The position numbers were made by a program, and so were the translations under genes. The notes under the pieces were generated by a model. The model was not told where the DNA came from. It searched no databases and worked only from the letters and a program-made list of their open reading frames with translations. From Micromonospora chalcea (lineage in GTDB: Bacteria > Actinomycetota > Actinomycetes > Mycobacteriales > Micromonosporaceae), in assembly GCF_002926165.1 (NCBI RefSeq), contig NZ_MAGP01000120.1, forward strand, positions 1-61,749: 61,749 nucleotides of DNA, in the 5' to 3' direction. Below are positions 8,210 to 16,404 of the stretch, piece by piece (positions within the stretch are counted from its first letter, which is position 1; the number at the start of each line of letters is the position of its first letter).

Positions 8210-8743
8210 TCATTGTGCCGGACCGGAGGTGTCGGCCGCGGCGAGCAGCGTACGCAGCAGGTCGGCCAGCCGCTCCTGGTCGGCCGGGGGCAGCGCGTCG
8301 AGGATCCGCCGCTGCACCGCGAGCCCGGCCTCGGCGGACTCCTCGACCACCCGGCGACCGGTGTCGGTGAGTATGACCCGCAGCGCCCGCCGGTCGGCCG
8401 GGTCCGGCGAGCGCCGTACCAGGCCGGCCCGTTCGAGGCGGTCGAGCCGCCCGGTCATGCCGCCCGAGGTGAGCATCAGCGAGGCGGCGAGCGCCTTCGG
8501 CGCCAGCGTGTACGGCTCACCGGAGCGGCGCAGCGCGGCGAGCACGTCGAACTCACCTCGGCTGATGCCCCAGGCCGCGTACACCTTCTCCTGGCCGTCG
8601 CCGACCAGCCGGGCGAGCCGGTAGATGCGGCCGAACACGGCCATCGGCTCGGGCCGCATGCCGGGTCGTTCCCGCCGCCACTGCTCGACGATCGCGTCCA
8701 CCTCGTCGCCTGCCACGGCTGCCGATTGTGCCCCACGTCCCAC
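8210..8743 (-). CDS. MarR-family transcriptional regulator
   Basis: A 177-residue MarR winged-helix protein. Residues about 60-130 hold the DNA-binding domain: I-S-R-G-E-F-D-V-L-A-A-L-R-R-S-G, S-G-G-M-T-G-R-L-D-R-L-E-R-A-G-L-V-R-R, and the wing D-P-A-D-R-R-A-L-R-V-I-L-T. It is transcribed divergently from the EamA exporter. A 23-bp inverted repeat with CTAAG-ATA-CTTAG at its centre lies between them, so it very probably represses both. GTG 8743 gives the longest protein; internal GTGs could be used. The ligand is unknown; family members sense phenolics or oxidants. Confidence 0.92.
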   Translation of the reverse strand: MGRGAQSAAVAGDEVDAIVEQWRRERPGMRPEPMAVFGRIYRLARLVGDGQEKVYAAWGISRGEFDVLAALRRSGEPYTLAPKALAASLMLTSGGMTGRLDRLERAGLVRRSPDPADRRALRVILTDTGRRVVEESAEAGLAVQRRILDALPPADQERLADLLRTLLAAADTSGPAQ

Positions 8744-8771
8744 TTCCCTTTTCGCTCGGGCCTGAGTAGCT

Positions 8772-8794
8772 TAGCCCTAAGATACTTAGAGCTG
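8772..8794. promoter_or_regulatory. MarR operator between marR and EamA genes
   Basis: TAGCCCTAAG, ATA, CTTAGAGCTG: the inner 5-bp arms are perfect and 8 of 10 positions of each arm are complementary overall. Size and spacing fit a MarR dimer site. It lies 12 nt before the EamA GTG, and GATACT inside it could serve as a -10 box, so binding would block transcription. Confidence 0.75.
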
Positions 8795-8805
8795 AGGAAG
8801 CTGCT

Positions 8806-9999
8806 GTGAACTCTCGCTGGACCGACGTCGCGCTCACCGCCGCCGCCCCCGTCACCTGGGGCACCACCTACCTGGTCACCGCCGAACTCCTGCCCCCGGA
8901 CCGGCCGCTCTGGGCCGGCGCGATCCGCGCCCTCCCGGCCGGTCTGCTGCTGCTCGCGCTGACCCGAAGGCGACCACACGGCCGCTGGTGGGGGCGGGCC
9001 GCCGCGCTCGGCGCGCTCAACATCGGGGTGTTCTTCCCGCTGCTCTTCCTCGCCGCGTACCGGCTGCCCGGTGGCACCGCCGCCGTGCTCGGCGCCGCCC
9101 AGCCGCTGCTGGTGGCGGTGCTGACGGTCGCGCTGCTCCGCGACCGCCCCACCCGGCCGGCGCTGGTCGCCGCCGTGGCCGCCCCGCTCGGCGTCGCCCT
9201 CGTGGTGCTGCGCCCCGGCGCCGGCCTCGACCCGCTCGGCGTCGCCGCCGGGCTCGCCGGGGCCGTGGCGATGGCCGCCGGGCTGGTGCTCACCCGCCGC
9301 TGGGGCCGGCCGCCCGGAGTGGGCGTCCTGGCCGCGACGAGCTGGCAGCTCGTCGCCGGTGGCCTGATGATCGTGCCGGTCGCCGCCGCCGTCGAGGGTG
9401 CGCCGCCCGTGCCCGACGGGCCGGCTCTTCTCGGGTACGCGTGGCTCGGGCTGGCCGGCACCGCGCTGGCGTACGTGCTGTGGTTCCGGGGCGCGGCGCG
9501 ACTGCCGGTGTCCCGCGTGTCGGTGCTCGGCGCGTTGAGCCCGCTGACTGCGGCGACGCTCGGCTGGGCGGTGCTCGGTGAGGCGCTGGACCCGGTCCAG
9601 CTCGCCGGTTTCGCGGTGGCCGTGGCGGCGATGGTGCTCGCCCAGATGCCGGACCGGCCTCCTCGCCCGCGGCTGGGTGGCGACGCGGACCACCCGGCGA
9701 TGGCGCTGGTCGGGCTGCCGGCGGGCGGCGGAGCGGTGGGCTGGTGGCGGCGCCGTCAGCCGGCCCGCAGCCGGCGCCAGTCGTCCGGCCACGCCTCGGC
9801 GGCGATACCCTCGGGCAGCGCACCGGCCGGCAGTTGCGCCGCGGCGGCCAGCGGCAGCGTGAACCGGTGCGCGGCGGCGGGCCCGGCCTCGTACGACCGG
9901 TCGAGCAGCCACCGCACCTCGTCGGCGGTCCAGCCCAGGCCGGACCGGGCGGCGATCTCCCGGACCAGCCGCAGGCCGACGCGGGTGTCGTCGTCGTAG
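8806..9999 (+). CDS. EamA/DMT-family exporter with long C-terminal tail
   Basis: Residues 1-285 form a standard ten-helix EamA (drug/metabolite transporter) protein. Features are P-V-T-W-G-T-T-Y near the start, two internal repeats, and G-W-A-V-L-G-E-A-L in the second half. Such proteins export amino acids or other small metabolites. The start is GTG 8806 behind GAGGAAG. The family normally ends near residue 290, about 9665. Here the frame stays open another 110 residues of Arg/Ser/Ala-rich, non-homologous sequence and overlaps the convergent gene by 244 bp. The tail may be translated, or a nearby mutation may have removed the ancestral stop. Probably controlled by the adjacent MarR. Confidence 0.85.
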   Translation: MNSRWTDVALTAAAPVTWGTTYLVTAELLPPDRPLWAGAIRALPAGLLLLALTRRRPHGRWWGRAAALGALNIGVFFPLLFLAAYRLPGGTAAVLGAAQPLLVAVLTVALLRDRPTRPALVAAVAAPLGVALVVLRPGAGLDPLGVAAGLAGAVAMAAGLVLTRRWGRPPGVGVLAATSWQLVAGGLMIVPVAAAVEGAPPVPDGPALLGYAWLGLAGTALAYVLWFRGAARLPVSRVSVLGALSPLTAATLGWAVLGEALDPVQLAGFAVAVAAMVLAQMPDRPPRPRLGGDADHPAMALVGLPAGGGAVGWWRRRQPARSRRQSSGHASAAIPSGSAPAGSCAAAASGSVNRCAAAGPASYDRSSSHRTSSAVQPRPDRAAISRTSRRPTRVSSS

Positions 10000-10220
10000 A
10001 AGCGCATGCACCAGTGGTGCGCCCACATGCCGAGCGCGCGCAGCCCGTCCGGGTCGAGTGAGCCGGCCAGCCGGCCGCAGGCGGTGTCGGGGAAGGGGCG
10101 CCCGAGGTCACCGGCCCGGTCGCGCTCGATCGCGCCGTAGGCGGCCGGCGCCACCAACCTCATCCGCTCGTAGAAGCCCTGCACCACCGCGGCGTCCAAC
10201 GGTGCCCGCCCCGATCGCAT
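9756..10220 (-). CDS. Hypothetical protein
   Basis: A 154-residue soluble protein that I cannot assign. It is rich in Trp and Arg, with F-Y-E-R-M-R-L-V-A-P-A-A-Y, then G-M-W-A-H-H-W-C-M-R-F-Y-D-D-D-T-R-V, and ends in W-P-D-D-W-R-R-L-R-A-G. The composition and the conserved-looking aromatic clusters are protein-like, unlike the opposite-strand reading over the same bases. I chose ATG 10220 because GGGCGGGG lies upstream and sequence above it is low-complexity; the frame is open further to 10406. Its 3' half overlaps the tail of the EamA gene on the other strand. Confidence 0.6.
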   Translation of the reverse strand: MRSGRAPLDAAVVQGFYERMRLVAPAAYGAIERDRAGDLGRPFPDTACGRLAGSLDPDGLRALGMWAHHWCMRFYDDDTRVGLRLVREIAARSGLGWTADEVRWLLDRSYEAGPAAAHRFTLPLAAAAQLPAGALPEGIAAEAWPDDWRRLRAG

Positions 10221-10345
10221 CAGCGGACACCCCGCCCGGCCACGCTCGCCATGCCCCGCACCTTTTCTTGAGTTGGTGGCGGGACCGTACCGACCACTTA
10301 CGACACTTTCTCGGGTCCGCCGGGCATGATCCACACCATTCCGCC

Positions 10346-10384
10346 GAGGTGGCGGCATCCGGGAACCGGCGATACCGCCACCTC
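10346..10384. other. Inverted repeat upstream of alkA
   Basis: GAGGTGGCGG (10346-10355) pairs perfectly with CCGCCACCTC (10375-10384) across a 19-nt loop. It lies in the 243-nt divergent gap before the Ada/AlkA gene, about 80 nt ahead of its ATG. It may be an attenuator-like stem in the leader or an operator. Nothing else is evident in the gap. Confidence 0.4.
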
Positions 10385-10463
10385 CCCGAGCTGACGCGAC
10401 TGCCACACGTCATGTCCGAATACCGCCAGCCACGGCCGGGGACGGCGAGGCAGGATCGGGGGC

Positions 10464-11915
10464 ATGGAGCTGGACTTTGAGCGGTGTTACCGGGCCGTCG
10501 ACAGCCGCGATCCGCGGTTCGACGGCTGGTTCTACACCGGCGTGACGTCGACCGGGATCTACTGCCGGCCGTCCTGTCCGGCGATGACACCCAAGCGGCA
10601 GAATGTCCGCTTCTTCCCGTCGGCCGCCGCCGCGCAGGGGGCCGGGCTGCGGGCGTGCCGCCGGTGCCGGCCGGACGCGGCGCCGGGCTCCCCGCAGTGG
10701 GACGTCCGGGCCGACCTGGTCGGCCGCGCCATGCGGCTGATCGCCGACGGCGTGGTCGACCGCGACGGGGTGCCCGGGCTGGCCGGCCGGCTGGGCTACA
10801 CCGAGCGGCACCTGCACCGGATGCTCCAGGCCGAGCTGGGCGCCGGCCCGCTGGCGCTGGCCCGGGCACAGCGCGCGCAGACCGCCCGGATCCTGATCGA
10901 GACCACCGGCCTCGGCCTGGCCGAGGTGGCCTTCGCCGCCGGGTTCGGCAGCGTCCGGCAGTTCAACGAGACGGTCCGTGAGGTCTACGGCGGCACCCCG
11001 TCCGAGCTGCGCGCCGGGCGACGCGGTCCGGCCTCGGCCACCGGCGCGGGCACGCTCTCGCTGCGGCTGGCATACCGGCCACCGCTGCACGCGGGCGCGC
11101 TGCTGGACTTCCTCGCGCTGCGCGCGCTGCCCGGCGTCGAGGTGGTCCGCGACGGCACCTACCACCGGGGGCTGCGCCTGCCGCACGGTCCCGGCACGGT
11201 GGCGCTGACCCCGTCCGACGGCCACATCGACGCCACGTTGCGGCTGGCCGACATGCGTGACCTGGCTCCCGCGGTGGCCCGCTGCCGCCGCCTGCTCGAC
11301 CTGGACGCCGACCCGGTCGCGGTGGACGCCACCCTGGCCGCCGACCCGGCGCTGGCCCCGGCGGTCGTCGCCGAGCCGGGCGTCCGGCTTCCGCACGCGG
11401 TCGACGGCTTCGAGCTGGCCGTCCGCGCCGTCGTGACCCAGCAGGTCTCGCTGACCTCGGCGCGGACCACGCTCACCCGCCTGCTCTCCGCCGTCCGGTC
11501 GGCGAGCGGTTCGGGCACCGACGACCCGGCCGACGGCCTGGTGGCGTTCCCGGGTCCCGCCGACGTGCTCGCGGCGCCGGACCCGGCGTTCCGGATGCCG
11601 GCCGCCCGCCGGGAGACGATCCGGGCGCTGGCCCGCGCCGTCGCCGACGGGACGCTGGACCTGGAACCCGGGGGCGACCGGGAGGAGACGGTCCGGCTCC
11701 TGGCCGCGGTGCCCGGCGTCGGCCCGTGGACCACCGGCTACCTGGCCATGCGCGCACTCGGCGACCCCGACGTCGCCCTCACCACCGACCTGGGCGTACG
11801 CCGCGGCGCAACCGCGCTCGGCCTGCCCGACACCCCCAAGACCCTGCTCGCGTACGCCGAACGCTGGCGCCCCTGGCGGTCCTACGCGACGATCCGACTC
11901 TGGAGAGCAGCATGA
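10464..11915 (+). CDS. alkA: Ada-like regulator fused to AlkA glycosylase
   Basis: A 483-residue DNA alkylation repair protein with three parts. Residues 1-75 form the Ada N-terminal zinc/methyl-acceptor domain, with cysteines C34, C38, C65 and C68 in the Ada spacing (C-R-P-S-C and C-R-R-C). Residues 85-180 are an AraC-type helix-turn-helix. Residues about 195-483 are a 3-methyladenine glycosylase II domain with the helix-hairpin-helix V-P-G-V-G-P-W-T and the catalytic aspartate in L-T-T-D-L-G-V. It senses methylphosphotriesters and excises alkylated bases. Its stop overlaps ogt by ATGA, so the second Ada function sits in the next gene. Domain order and length match actinobacterial AdaA-AlkA fusions. 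Confidence 0.95.
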   Translation: MELDFERCYRAVDSRDPRFDGWFYTGVTSTGIYCRPSCPAMTPKRQNVRFFPSAAAAQGAGLRACRRCRPDAAPGSPQWDVRADLVGRAMRLIADGVVDRDGVPGLAGRLGYTERHLHRMLQAELGAGPLALARAQRAQTARILIETTGLGLAEVAFAAGFGSVRQFNETVREVYGGTPSELRAGRRGPASATGAGTLSLRLAYRPPLHAGALLDFLALRALPGVEVVRDGTYHRGLRLPHGPGTVALTPSDGHIDATLRLADMRDLAPAVARCRRLLDLDADPVAVDATLAADPALAPAVVAEPGVRLPHAVDGFELAVRAVVTQQVSLTSARTTLTRLLSAVRSASGSGTDDPADGLVAFPGPADVLAAPDPAFRMPAARRETIRALARAVADGTLDLEPGGDREETVRLLAAVPGVGPWTTGYLAMRALGDPDVALTTDLGVRRGATALGLPDTPKTLLAYAERWRPWRSYATIRLWRAA

Positions 11916-12424
11916 GCACTGTGGACAGCACCGTCATCGACACACCGGTCGGCCCGTTGAGCGTGCTCGCCGGCCCCGACGGCGCGGTACGCGCGGCCGG
12001 CTTCACGCCCGACCCGGCGGCCCTGGCGCCGTTGACCCACCAGAGCCTGCGCGGCGACCTGCGGGAGCGGGCCGACCTCGGGCCGGTGACCGCCGCCGTG
12101 CGCGCCTACCTGGACGGAGACCTCGCCGCGATCGACGCGATCCCGGTGGAGCAGCACAGCGGCGGGCTCTTCCTGACGCACGCCTGGCAGGTGCTGCGCG
12201 ACGTCAAGCCCGGCGACCCGGTCACCTACACCGGGTTCGCCGCGCTGGCCGGACGCCCCGCCGCGGTCCGCGCCGCCGCGGCGGCCTGCGCGCGCAACGC
12301 CGCAGCGCTCTTCGTGCCCTGTCACCGGGTGCTGCGCACCGACGGCACGCTCGGCGGCTACCGCTGGGGCCTGCCCGTGAAGAAGTGGCTTCTCGGGCAT
12401 GAGGGACGGGTGACGGCTAGCTGA
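11912..12424 (+). CDS. ogt: Methylated-DNA--protein-cysteine methyltransferase
   Basis: A 170-residue O6-alkylguanine-DNA alkyltransferase. The acceptor motif P-C-H-R-V is followed by G-G-Y-R-W-G, and the DNA-binding helix contains R-A-A-A-A-A-C-A-R-N. It transfers the alkyl group irreversibly to its own cysteine. The ATG at 11912 overlaps the alkA stop, giving translational coupling and co-regulation by the Ada-like domain of AlkA. Length and motifs are normal for Ogt. Confidence 0.96.
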   Translation: MSTVDSTVIDTPVGPLSVLAGPDGAVRAAGFTPDPAALAPLTHQSLRGDLRERADLGPVTAAVRAYLDGDLAAIDAIPVEQHSGGLFLTHAWQVLRDVKPGDPVTYTGFAALAGRPAAVRAAAAACARNAAALFVPCHRVLRTDGTLGGYRWGLPVKKWLLGHEGRVTAS

Positions 12425-12461
12425 CAGCGGAAACGTCACCCCCGGCGGCTACCGTCGGGTA

Positions 12462-14282
12462 GTGCCCGCGCCCAGCGACGGCAACCCCGCGGCGCAAGAC
12501 GACGCCCGGTCCAAGCCGCTGCGCAACCTCTGGCGGCTGCGGCCCTACCTGCGCCCGTACGCGACGGAGTTCGCCTGGCTGCTGGTGGCGGCGCTCGCGG
12601 CCACCGCGGCGAGCCTGGCCGTTCCGCTGGTGGTGCAGCGGGTGGTCGACGGGCCGGTGGCCCGGCACGACGAGGCCGGGCTGCTGCGGCTCGGCGCCCT
12701 CGCGCTGCTGCTCGGGCTGGCCGAGGCGGTTCTCATCTTCATCCGCCGCTGGACCCAGTCGTCGTCCTCGGTGGGCATGGAGGCGGCCATCCGCGCCGAC
12801 ATCTACGCCCACCTGCAACGGCTCCCGGCCGGCTTCCACGACCGCTGGCAGTCCGGCCAGCTGCTGTCCCGGATCACCAGCGACCTCTCGGTGATCCGGC
12901 GGTTCCTCTCCTTCGGGCTGCTGTTCCTGGTCCTCAACCTGATCACCTACGTCGCCGTGGTGGTGCTGCTGATCCGGCTGCACCCCTGGCTGGGGTCGCT
13001 GGTCGCGGCCAGCGCCGTACCGCTGTTCCTGATCAGCCGCCGCTTCGCCCGGCACTACCACGCGGCGTCGCGCCGGATGCAGGACCAGCAGGGCGACGTG
13101 GCCACGCTCGTCGAGGAGACCGCGCAGGGGCTGCGCACCATGCGGGCGTACGGGCGGGGGCCGGAACTGGCCGCACGGTTCGCCGTCGGCGCGCGCCGGT
13201 TGCACGACACCGGGATCGGCAAGGCGCGGCTGCTGGCCCGCACCTCGGCGCTGTTCGACCTGGTGCCCAACCTGACCCTCGGCGCGGTCCTGGTGACCGG
13301 CGCGGCGGCCGTCGCCGAGGGCGCGCTGTCCATCGGGGAGCTGGTCGCGTTCGTCAGCCTCCAGCTCATGCTGATCTGGCCGGTGCAGTCGCTCGGCTGG
13401 ATCATCGCCAACGGCCAGGAGGCCGCCACCGCCGCCGACCGGATCCAGGAGGTGCTCGACACCCGCCCGACGATCGTGGACGCGCCGCACGCCCGGTCGC
13501 TGGAGCGCGCCGACGTACGCGGCCGGCTCCGCTTCGAGGGGGTCACCTTTCGCTACCCGGGCACCTCGGCGCCGGTGCTGCACGACCTGGACCTGACCGT
13601 CGAGCCGGGCGAGACGATGGCGCTCGTCGGCGTCACCGGCTGCGGCAAGAGCACGCTGCTGTCGCTCGTCCCGCGGCTGCACGAGGTGACCCGCGGCCGG
13701 ATCACCGTCGACGGGCGCGACGTGCGTGACCTGCGGCTCGGCTCGCTGCGACGGCTGGTCGGGGTGGCGTTCGAGGAGCCGACCCTGTTCTCCATGTCGG
13801 TCTGGGAGAACCTGACGCTGGGCCGGCCGGACGCGGGCGAGGAGGAGGTCCGGGCGGCGCTGGCGCTGGCGCAGGCGGACTTCGCGTACGAGCTGCCCTG
13901 GGGGCTGGCCACCCGGGTCGGTGAACAGGGGCTGTCGCTGTCCGGCGGGCAGCGGCAGCGCCTCGCGCTGGCCCGCGCGGTGCTCGGGCGGCCCGCACTG
14001 CTGGTGCTCGACGATCCGCTCTCCGCGCTCGACGTGCACACCGAGGCGCTCGTGGAGGCGGCGCTGCGCCGGGTGCTGCGGGAGAGCCGCACCACGGCCC
14101 TGCTGGTGGCGCACCGCCCCTCGACAGTGGCGCTGGCGGACCGGGTGGCGCTGCTGGACGGCGGCCGGATCGTCGCCGTCGGCACCCACTCGGAGCTGCT
14201 GGCCCGGGTGCCGGCGTACCGGGCGGTGCTCTCCGCCGAGCCGGAGCGCCGTTCCGGCGGCGTCGGTCTGGTGCGCTCGTGA
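12462..14282 (+). CDS. ABC exporter half-transporter with degenerate ATPase site
   Basis: A 606-residue half exporter with six transmembrane helices (residues 30-320) followed by a nucleotide-binding domain (355-590). Walker A is G-V-T-G-C-G-K-S-T at 390-398, the signature is a canonical L-S-G-G-Q at 493-497, and the H-loop His is 551. Walker B reads L-V-L-D-D-P: the catalytic Glu is Asp518, and the Q-loop Gln is Glu438. These are the hallmarks of the degenerate-site subunit in heterodimeric exporters. It overlaps the next gene by GTGA. The start is GTG 12462. The substrate is unknown; lipids, peptides or drugs are typical. Confidence 0.93.
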   Translation: MPAPSDGNPAAQDDARSKPLRNLWRLRPYLRPYATEFAWLLVAALAATAASLAVPLVVQRVVDGPVARHDEAGLLRLGALALLLGLAEAVLIFIRRWTQSSSSVGMEAAIRADIYAHLQRLPAGFHDRWQSGQLLSRITSDLSVIRRFLSFGLLFLVLNLITYVAVVVLLIRLHPWLGSLVAASAVPLFLISRRFARHYHAASRRMQDQQGDVATLVEETAQGLRTMRAYGRGPELAARFAVGARRLHDTGIGKARLLARTSALFDLVPNLTLGAVLVTGAAAVAEGALSIGELVAFVSLQLMLIWPVQSLGWIIANGQEAATAADRIQEVLDTRPTIVDAPHARSLERADVRGRLRFEGVTFRYPGTSAPVLHDLDLTVEPGETMALVGVTGCGKSTLLSLVPRLHEVTRGRITVDGRDVRDLRLGSLRRLVGVAFEEPTLFSMSVWENLTLGRPDAGEEEVRAALALAQADFAYELPWGLATRVGEQGLSLSGGQRQRLALARAVLGRPALLVLDDPLSALDVHTEALVEAALRRVLRESRTTALLVAHRPSTVALADRVALLDGGRIVAVGTHSELLARVPAYRAVLSAEPERRSGGVGLVRS

Positions 14283-16252
14283 CCGGCGGCGCGCCGCGGG
14301 TGCCCCGGCCCCGCGACGCGCCGCGCGACACCGGCGCGCGCACCGCCGGGCACGGGCAGGCGCACGGCGCAGCCGGCCCACGCCACGACGACGCGAACCG
14401 CACCGGCGGACGCGACGACCTGTCCCGCTGGCGCGGCCGGGCCACCGACCCGGACGCCGACCGCAGCCGCGCCGAGGACTCCTCCCCGGCGGCGGTGGCC
14501 CGGCTCCGCGCCCGCAGCCGGCTCCTGCTGCGGCAACTGCTGCGCCCGCACCGGCGTGCGCTCGGGCTGGCGGTGGCGCTTCTGCTGGCCCAGAACGCCG
14601 CCGCGATGTCCGGCCCGTACCTGGTCATGCTCGGCATCGACCGGGGCATCGGGCCGCTGCGGGCCGGTGATCCCGGCCCGCTGATCGCTGTCGCCGCCGC
14701 GTTCGTGGTGGCGACAGCCGTCGAGTACGCGGCCCGGCGCGCGTTCCTCACCCTCGCCGCCCGGATCGGCCAGGCGGTCCTGCTGGACCTGCGCCGACGG
14801 GTGTACGGGCACTTCCTCCGCCTCGACGTCGGTTTCCACGAGCGCTACACGTCCGGCCGGATGGTGTCCCGGCTGACGAGCGACCTGGAGTCGATCGCCG
14901 AGCTGGTCGACGGCGGCATCGACAAGCTGGTGATGGCCGGGCTGTCGGTGCTGTCGGTGGCGGGCATCCTGCTCTGGCTGGACCTGCCGCTGGCGGCGGT
15001 GACGCTGCTGGCGTTCCCGTTCCTGTTCCTGCTGTCACGCTGGTTCGCGCGCGCGTCGGCGGGCGCCTACCGGCGTACCCGGGAGGCGGTGGCGCTGGTC
15101 ATCGTGCACTTCGTGGAGTCGCTGCGCGGGATCCGGGCGGTGCAGGCGTACCGCCGGGAGGAGCGCAACGAGCGCATCTTCGCCGCCGTGAACGACGACT
15201 ACCGACGCTCCAGCCTGCGTGCGTTCCGGCTGATCGCGATCTACTCGCCGGGCATCCGGCTGATCGGCAACCTGACCACGGCGGTGGTGCTCGGGTACGG
15301 CGGCTGGCGGGTGCTGGGCGGCGGCGTGGAGGTGGGTGTGCTCGCCGCGTTCCTGCTCTACCTGCGCCGGTTCTTCGAGCCGATGGAGGAGCTGAGCCAG
15401 TTCTACAACGCGCTCCAGTCGGCGACCGCCGCGTTGGAGAAGCTGGCCGGGGTGCTGGACGAGCGCCCGGCGGTGGCCGAACCGGCGGACCCGGTGCCGC
15501 TGCCGGCCGGGCCGCCGCGCGGGGCGGTGACGTTCCGCGCCGTCGACTTCGGCTACCGGCGGCAGACGCCGATCCTGTCCGGCCTGGACCTGACCGTGCC
15601 GCCCGGGCAGACGGTGGCGCTGATCGGGCCGACCGGCGCCGGGAAGTCCACTGTCGCGAAGCTGCTGGCCCGGTTCCACGACCCGGACGCGGGCGCTGTC
15701 GACCTGGACGGGGTGAACCTGCGTGACCTGGCCGACGCCGAGCTGCGCCGGGCGGTGGTGCTGGTGACCCAGGAGACCCACCTGTTCAGCGGCTCCGTGG
15801 CCGACAACATCAGGTTCGGGCGGCCGGACGCCGACGACGAGGCGGTGGTCGCGGCGGCGCGGGCGATCGGCGCGCACGACTTCATCGCCGCGCTGCCCGA
15901 CGGGTACGCCACGGACGTGCACCGGCGCGGCGGGCGGCTCTCCGCCGGGCAGCGGCAGCTCGTCGCGTTCGCCCGGGCGTTCCTCGCCGACCCGCGGGTG
16001 CTGATCCTGGACGAGGCGACCTCGTCGCTGGACGTGCCGACCGAGCGGTTGGTGCAGCGGGCCCTGCACAACGTGCTGCGCGACCGCACCGCCTTGGTGA
16101 TCGCCCATCGTCTCTCCACCGTGGAGACGGCGGATCGGGTGCTGGTGCTCGACGACGGCCGGATCGTGGAGGACGGCCCACCGGCCGAGCTGATCGCCGC
16201 CGACGGCCGCTACGCCGCCCTGCACCGCCAGTGGCGCGACTCGCTCCTCTAG
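14279..16252 (+). CDS. ABC exporter half-transporter, catalytic partner
   Basis: A 657-residue half exporter. The first about 75 residues are a charged, disordered extension; the membrane domain covers roughly 85-380 and the nucleotide-binding domain 415-650. Walker A is G-P-T-G-A-G-K-S-T (450-458), Q498 is in V-T-Q-E, Walker B L-I-L-D-E-A keeps Glu579, and His610 is present. The signature is L-S-A-G-Q (554-558), slightly off consensus. In the heterodimer this signature faces the degenerate Walker site of the first subunit, while its intact Walker site faces the partner's LSGGQ. The GTG start overlaps the previous stop, so the subunits are made together. Confidence 0.93.
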   Translation: MTGGAPRVPRPRDAPRDTGARTAGHGQAHGAAGPRHDDANRTGGRDDLSRWRGRATDPDADRSRAEDSSPAAVARLRARSRLLLRQLLRPHRRALGLAVALLLAQNAAAMSGPYLVMLGIDRGIGPLRAGDPGPLIAVAAAFVVATAVEYAARRAFLTLAARIGQAVLLDLRRRVYGHFLRLDVGFHERYTSGRMVSRLTSDLESIAELVDGGIDKLVMAGLSVLSVAGILLWLDLPLAAVTLLAFPFLFLLSRWFARASAGAYRRTREAVALVIVHFVESLRGIRAVQAYRREERNERIFAAVNDDYRRSSLRAFRLIAIYSPGIRLIGNLTTAVVLGYGGWRVLGGGVEVGVLAAFLLYLRRFFEPMEELSQFYNALQSATAALEKLAGVLDERPAVAEPADPVPLPAGPPRGAVTFRAVDFGYRRQTPILSGLDLTVPPGQTVALIGPTGAGKSTVAKLLARFHDPDAGAVDLDGVNLRDLADAELRRAVVLVTQETHLFSGSVADNIRFGRPDADDEAVVAAARAIGAHDFIAALPDGYATDVHRRGGRLSAGQRQLVAFARAFLADPRVLILDEATSSLDVPTERLVQRALHNVLRDRTALVIAHRLSTVETADRVLVLDDGRIVEDGPPAELIAADGRYAALHRQWRDSLL

Positions 16253-16273
16253 CTCGCTCCTCCGACCCTCGTT

Positions 16274-16340
16274 GATCTTGCACTTGCGGCCCGAGGGATG
16301 CCCGAAAAGCGGCTTGTGCCGGGGCGGCAAGCGCAAGATC
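16274..16340. repeat. Palindromic interspersed element, copy 2
   Basis: GATCTTGCACTTGC (16274-16287) pairs with GCAAGCGCAAGATC (16327-16340), 13 of 14 bases, around a 39-nt loop. It starts 22 nt after the exporter stop and ends 65 nt before the valS ATG. It resembles the other GATC-cored inverted repeats at 143 and 30970 and may act as a terminator. No T-box features were found here. Confidence 0.55.
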
Positions 16341-16404
16341 GGCGAGGACGCGCGGGGTGGGGAAAGTCGTGGAGTGCGGCAACCGGGCTGCCTACCATCG
16401 GACG

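Noticed and set aside
12417..14381. Very long minus-strand open frame (654 codons) opposite the first exporter gene
   Set aside because: Composition is Arg/Gln/Gly/Pro repeats without protein motifs; it mirrors the codon bias of the real gene on the plus strand.
16253..16404. T-box leader before valS
   Set aside because: No T-box sequence or specifier/antiterminator layout; the region holds only the GATC-cored inverted repeat.
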